16,818 bases of DNA, taken from contig CAYRYR010000057.1 of the NCBI GenBank assembly GCA_964428385.1, positions 1-16,818 of the forward strand, given 5' to 3'. The notes below the pieces were generated by a model. It was not told the origin of the DNA. It ran no database searches and was given only the letters and a program-made list of their open reading frames with translations. Both the position numbers and the translations under genes were made by a program. How positions within the stretch are numbered: position 1 is the first letter of the stretch; each line of letters opens with the position of its first letter. Positions 15,844 through 16,818 of the stretch are shown here, piece after piece. Source of the DNA: JAFGOM01 sp964428385. GTDB taxonomy: Archaea; Halobacteriota; Methanomicrobia; Methanomicrobiales; Methanospirillaceae.

Positions 15844-16242
15844 ATTATTTATGAGTTGTTAGTTATGAGGGCTATCTCAAATATGAGAACGCCTTGAGAA
15901 CAAAAAAGAACCTCAGTCAAGGCATTATCTTTTATGAAAAGCACAAACAATTCTTCTTATGATAATTCGTATCTGTTACCAATTTAAAAAATAGAGGATA
16001 TATTGGAGTCAATTCGAATTCAATGCAATAAAATGAACCAGTGTCAATCAGACATATCATATATCACTAAATCTATATTCCCTCCTGATATCAAAAGGAA
16101 TGTTTCCTAAGGGAAATGGGGTAAATACTGTTTTGTAAGTCGTTTGGCAGTACAAAAGATATCTTTCCAGACTTTAGTGCCGGATACATGCCAGTAAAAC
16201 GGTTCTTCGGAATATTTGATAAAGGCAATTTAGTAATAATTC
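15844..16242. other. AT-rich intergenic region upstream of the riboflavin operon
   Basis: About 400 bases with no credible gene. It contains the candidate operator, a 7-base inverted repeat GCCTTGA/TCAAGGC (15891-15897 and 15917-15923) around an A-rich loop, and the 3' flank of the broken methyltransferase gene. Only very short open frames are present. Confidence 0.6.
15875..15888. promoter_or_regulatory. Candidate RbkR operator upstream of rbkR-ribB
   Basis: TCTCAAATATGAGA is a palindrome with five-base arms and a four-base centre, 32-45 bases before the rbkR ATG, where a promoter would lie. The half-site TATGAG recurs at 15850-15855 and 15864-15869 as TTATGAG copies. A winged-helix autoregulator would be expected to bind here; the sequence supports the symmetry but not the binding. 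Confidence 0.4.
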
Positions 16243-16818
16243 TTATTCTGGGTTCAGACTCAGCACCGTGCCAAAGGCCCTGAAAAACGTATAGCAGAAT
16301 GTCCCGTCCTTCTCTTTCGTCCTTCGCAGTCCCCTATTCCTTCATCCCATCTCTCTTTTGATATCCTCCCTGACATGAGAGCTTCTTCTCGTACTCCCTC
16401 TATCATCGCAATAAAGGTCTTTTCAATAAATCCTTCCACAATATCAGGGCGGGATGCATCAACATACACCATCAGTGGTTCAACAAAAAGATCCGATAAT
16501 CCTATGGTTGAGAGCAGAGGATATAATTCACACCCAATAAGAGCTTTTCCACCCTTTTCTGCCTGCATATCAATTAATTTCTGAATTGTTTCATCAGCAG
16601 CAGCACTTCGCGGATACAATGACGTTGACCCATGATCTCCTTTAATTACCGTTATTGTTCCTCCCGGAACAAGGAGAGAGATAAGATGCGTGAGTGCAGA
16701 TATGGGATCGTGAAGATGTTCCAGAACAAAATAGAGAAAAATATTATCAAATGAACCCTTCAGCTCACTTTGCGAACCCATTGCAGCAATTCCGCTGAAT
16801 TATCATCCTGAAACCAAT
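16243..16818 (-). pseudogene. SAM-dependent methyltransferase, partial, with two -1 frameshifts
   Basis: The 3' part of a class I methyltransferase gene running off the right edge of the window. The longest single frame (16260-16781) gives the post-motif region YFVLEHLHDP, LLVPGGTITVIKGDHGS and WDEGIGD, but then ends in an unrelated tail. Reading on after one base missing between 16329 and 16330 restores LRRTKEKDGTFCYTFFRAFG and a stop at 16243-16245, the ending expected of this family. At the other end, restoring one A in the AAA at 16769-16771 joins WFQDDNSAELLQWVRK to SELKGSFDN, replacing an artificial ATG start. Both losses fall in short homopolymers, so they are either true decay or sequencing errors. 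The methyl acceptor is unknown. The N-terminus, including the first SAM-binding motif, lies outside the window. Confidence 0.8.

Noticed and set aside
16103..16116. Small hairpin TTTCC-TAAG-GGAAA.
   Set aside because: A five-base stem is expected by chance in AT-rich DNA, and no gene end is close enough for it to act as a terminator.

Overview
The window reads as chromosomal DNA of a methanogenic euryarchaeon. The gene set is archaeal: a thermosome subunit, TiaS tRNA-modifying enzyme, deoxyhypusine synthase, replication protein A with its associated OB-fold protein, a CTP-type riboflavin kinase fused to a DNA-binding domain, and an adenosylcobinamide amidohydrolase. Several starts lie about 20 to 45 bases behind archaeal TATA boxes, and some look leaderless. 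The combination recalls Methanomicrobiales such as Methanospirillum. That placement is from memory of gene families and was not tested by a search. No rRNA, tRNA, CRISPR array or intact insertion sequence is visible.

Layout. Positions 1-2672 (minus strand) hold a thermosome gene preceded by an XRE-type regulator; the thermosome TATA box overlaps the regulator's last codons. Positions 2673-3190 have no secure gene. Positions 3191-10655 (plus strand) carry tiaS, a small tautomerase, the dys-pyrF pair, a small cysteine-rich protein overlapping a CbiZ-type cobamide salvage gene, and an rpa-rpap pair. Positions 10744-13874 (minus strand) hold a probable two-gene operon: a membrane-anchored solute-binding protein followed by a 625-residue membrane protein that appears to fuse an NRAMP-like transporter to a LytS-type 5TM domain. 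Positions 13875-14473 contain a hairpin resembling an interspersed repeat. Positions 14474-15843 (minus strand) are the overlapping rbkR-ribB riboflavin operon, with a palindrome upstream that could be its operator. The window ends in a minus-strand methyltransferase gene broken by two -1 frameshifts.

The genes mostly serve core functions: protein folding, tRNA decoding, translation-factor modification, pyrimidine, riboflavin and cobamide synthesis, and single-strand DNA binding. The most unusual items are (1) the NRAMP-like/5TM fusion beside a binding protein that has no ABC permease or ATPase nearby, (2) a stand-alone 120-residue protein that looks like only the zinc and glycyl-radical tail of an anaerobic ribonucleotide reductase, and (3) the doubly frameshifted methyltransferase, whose correct C-terminus can still be read in another frame.
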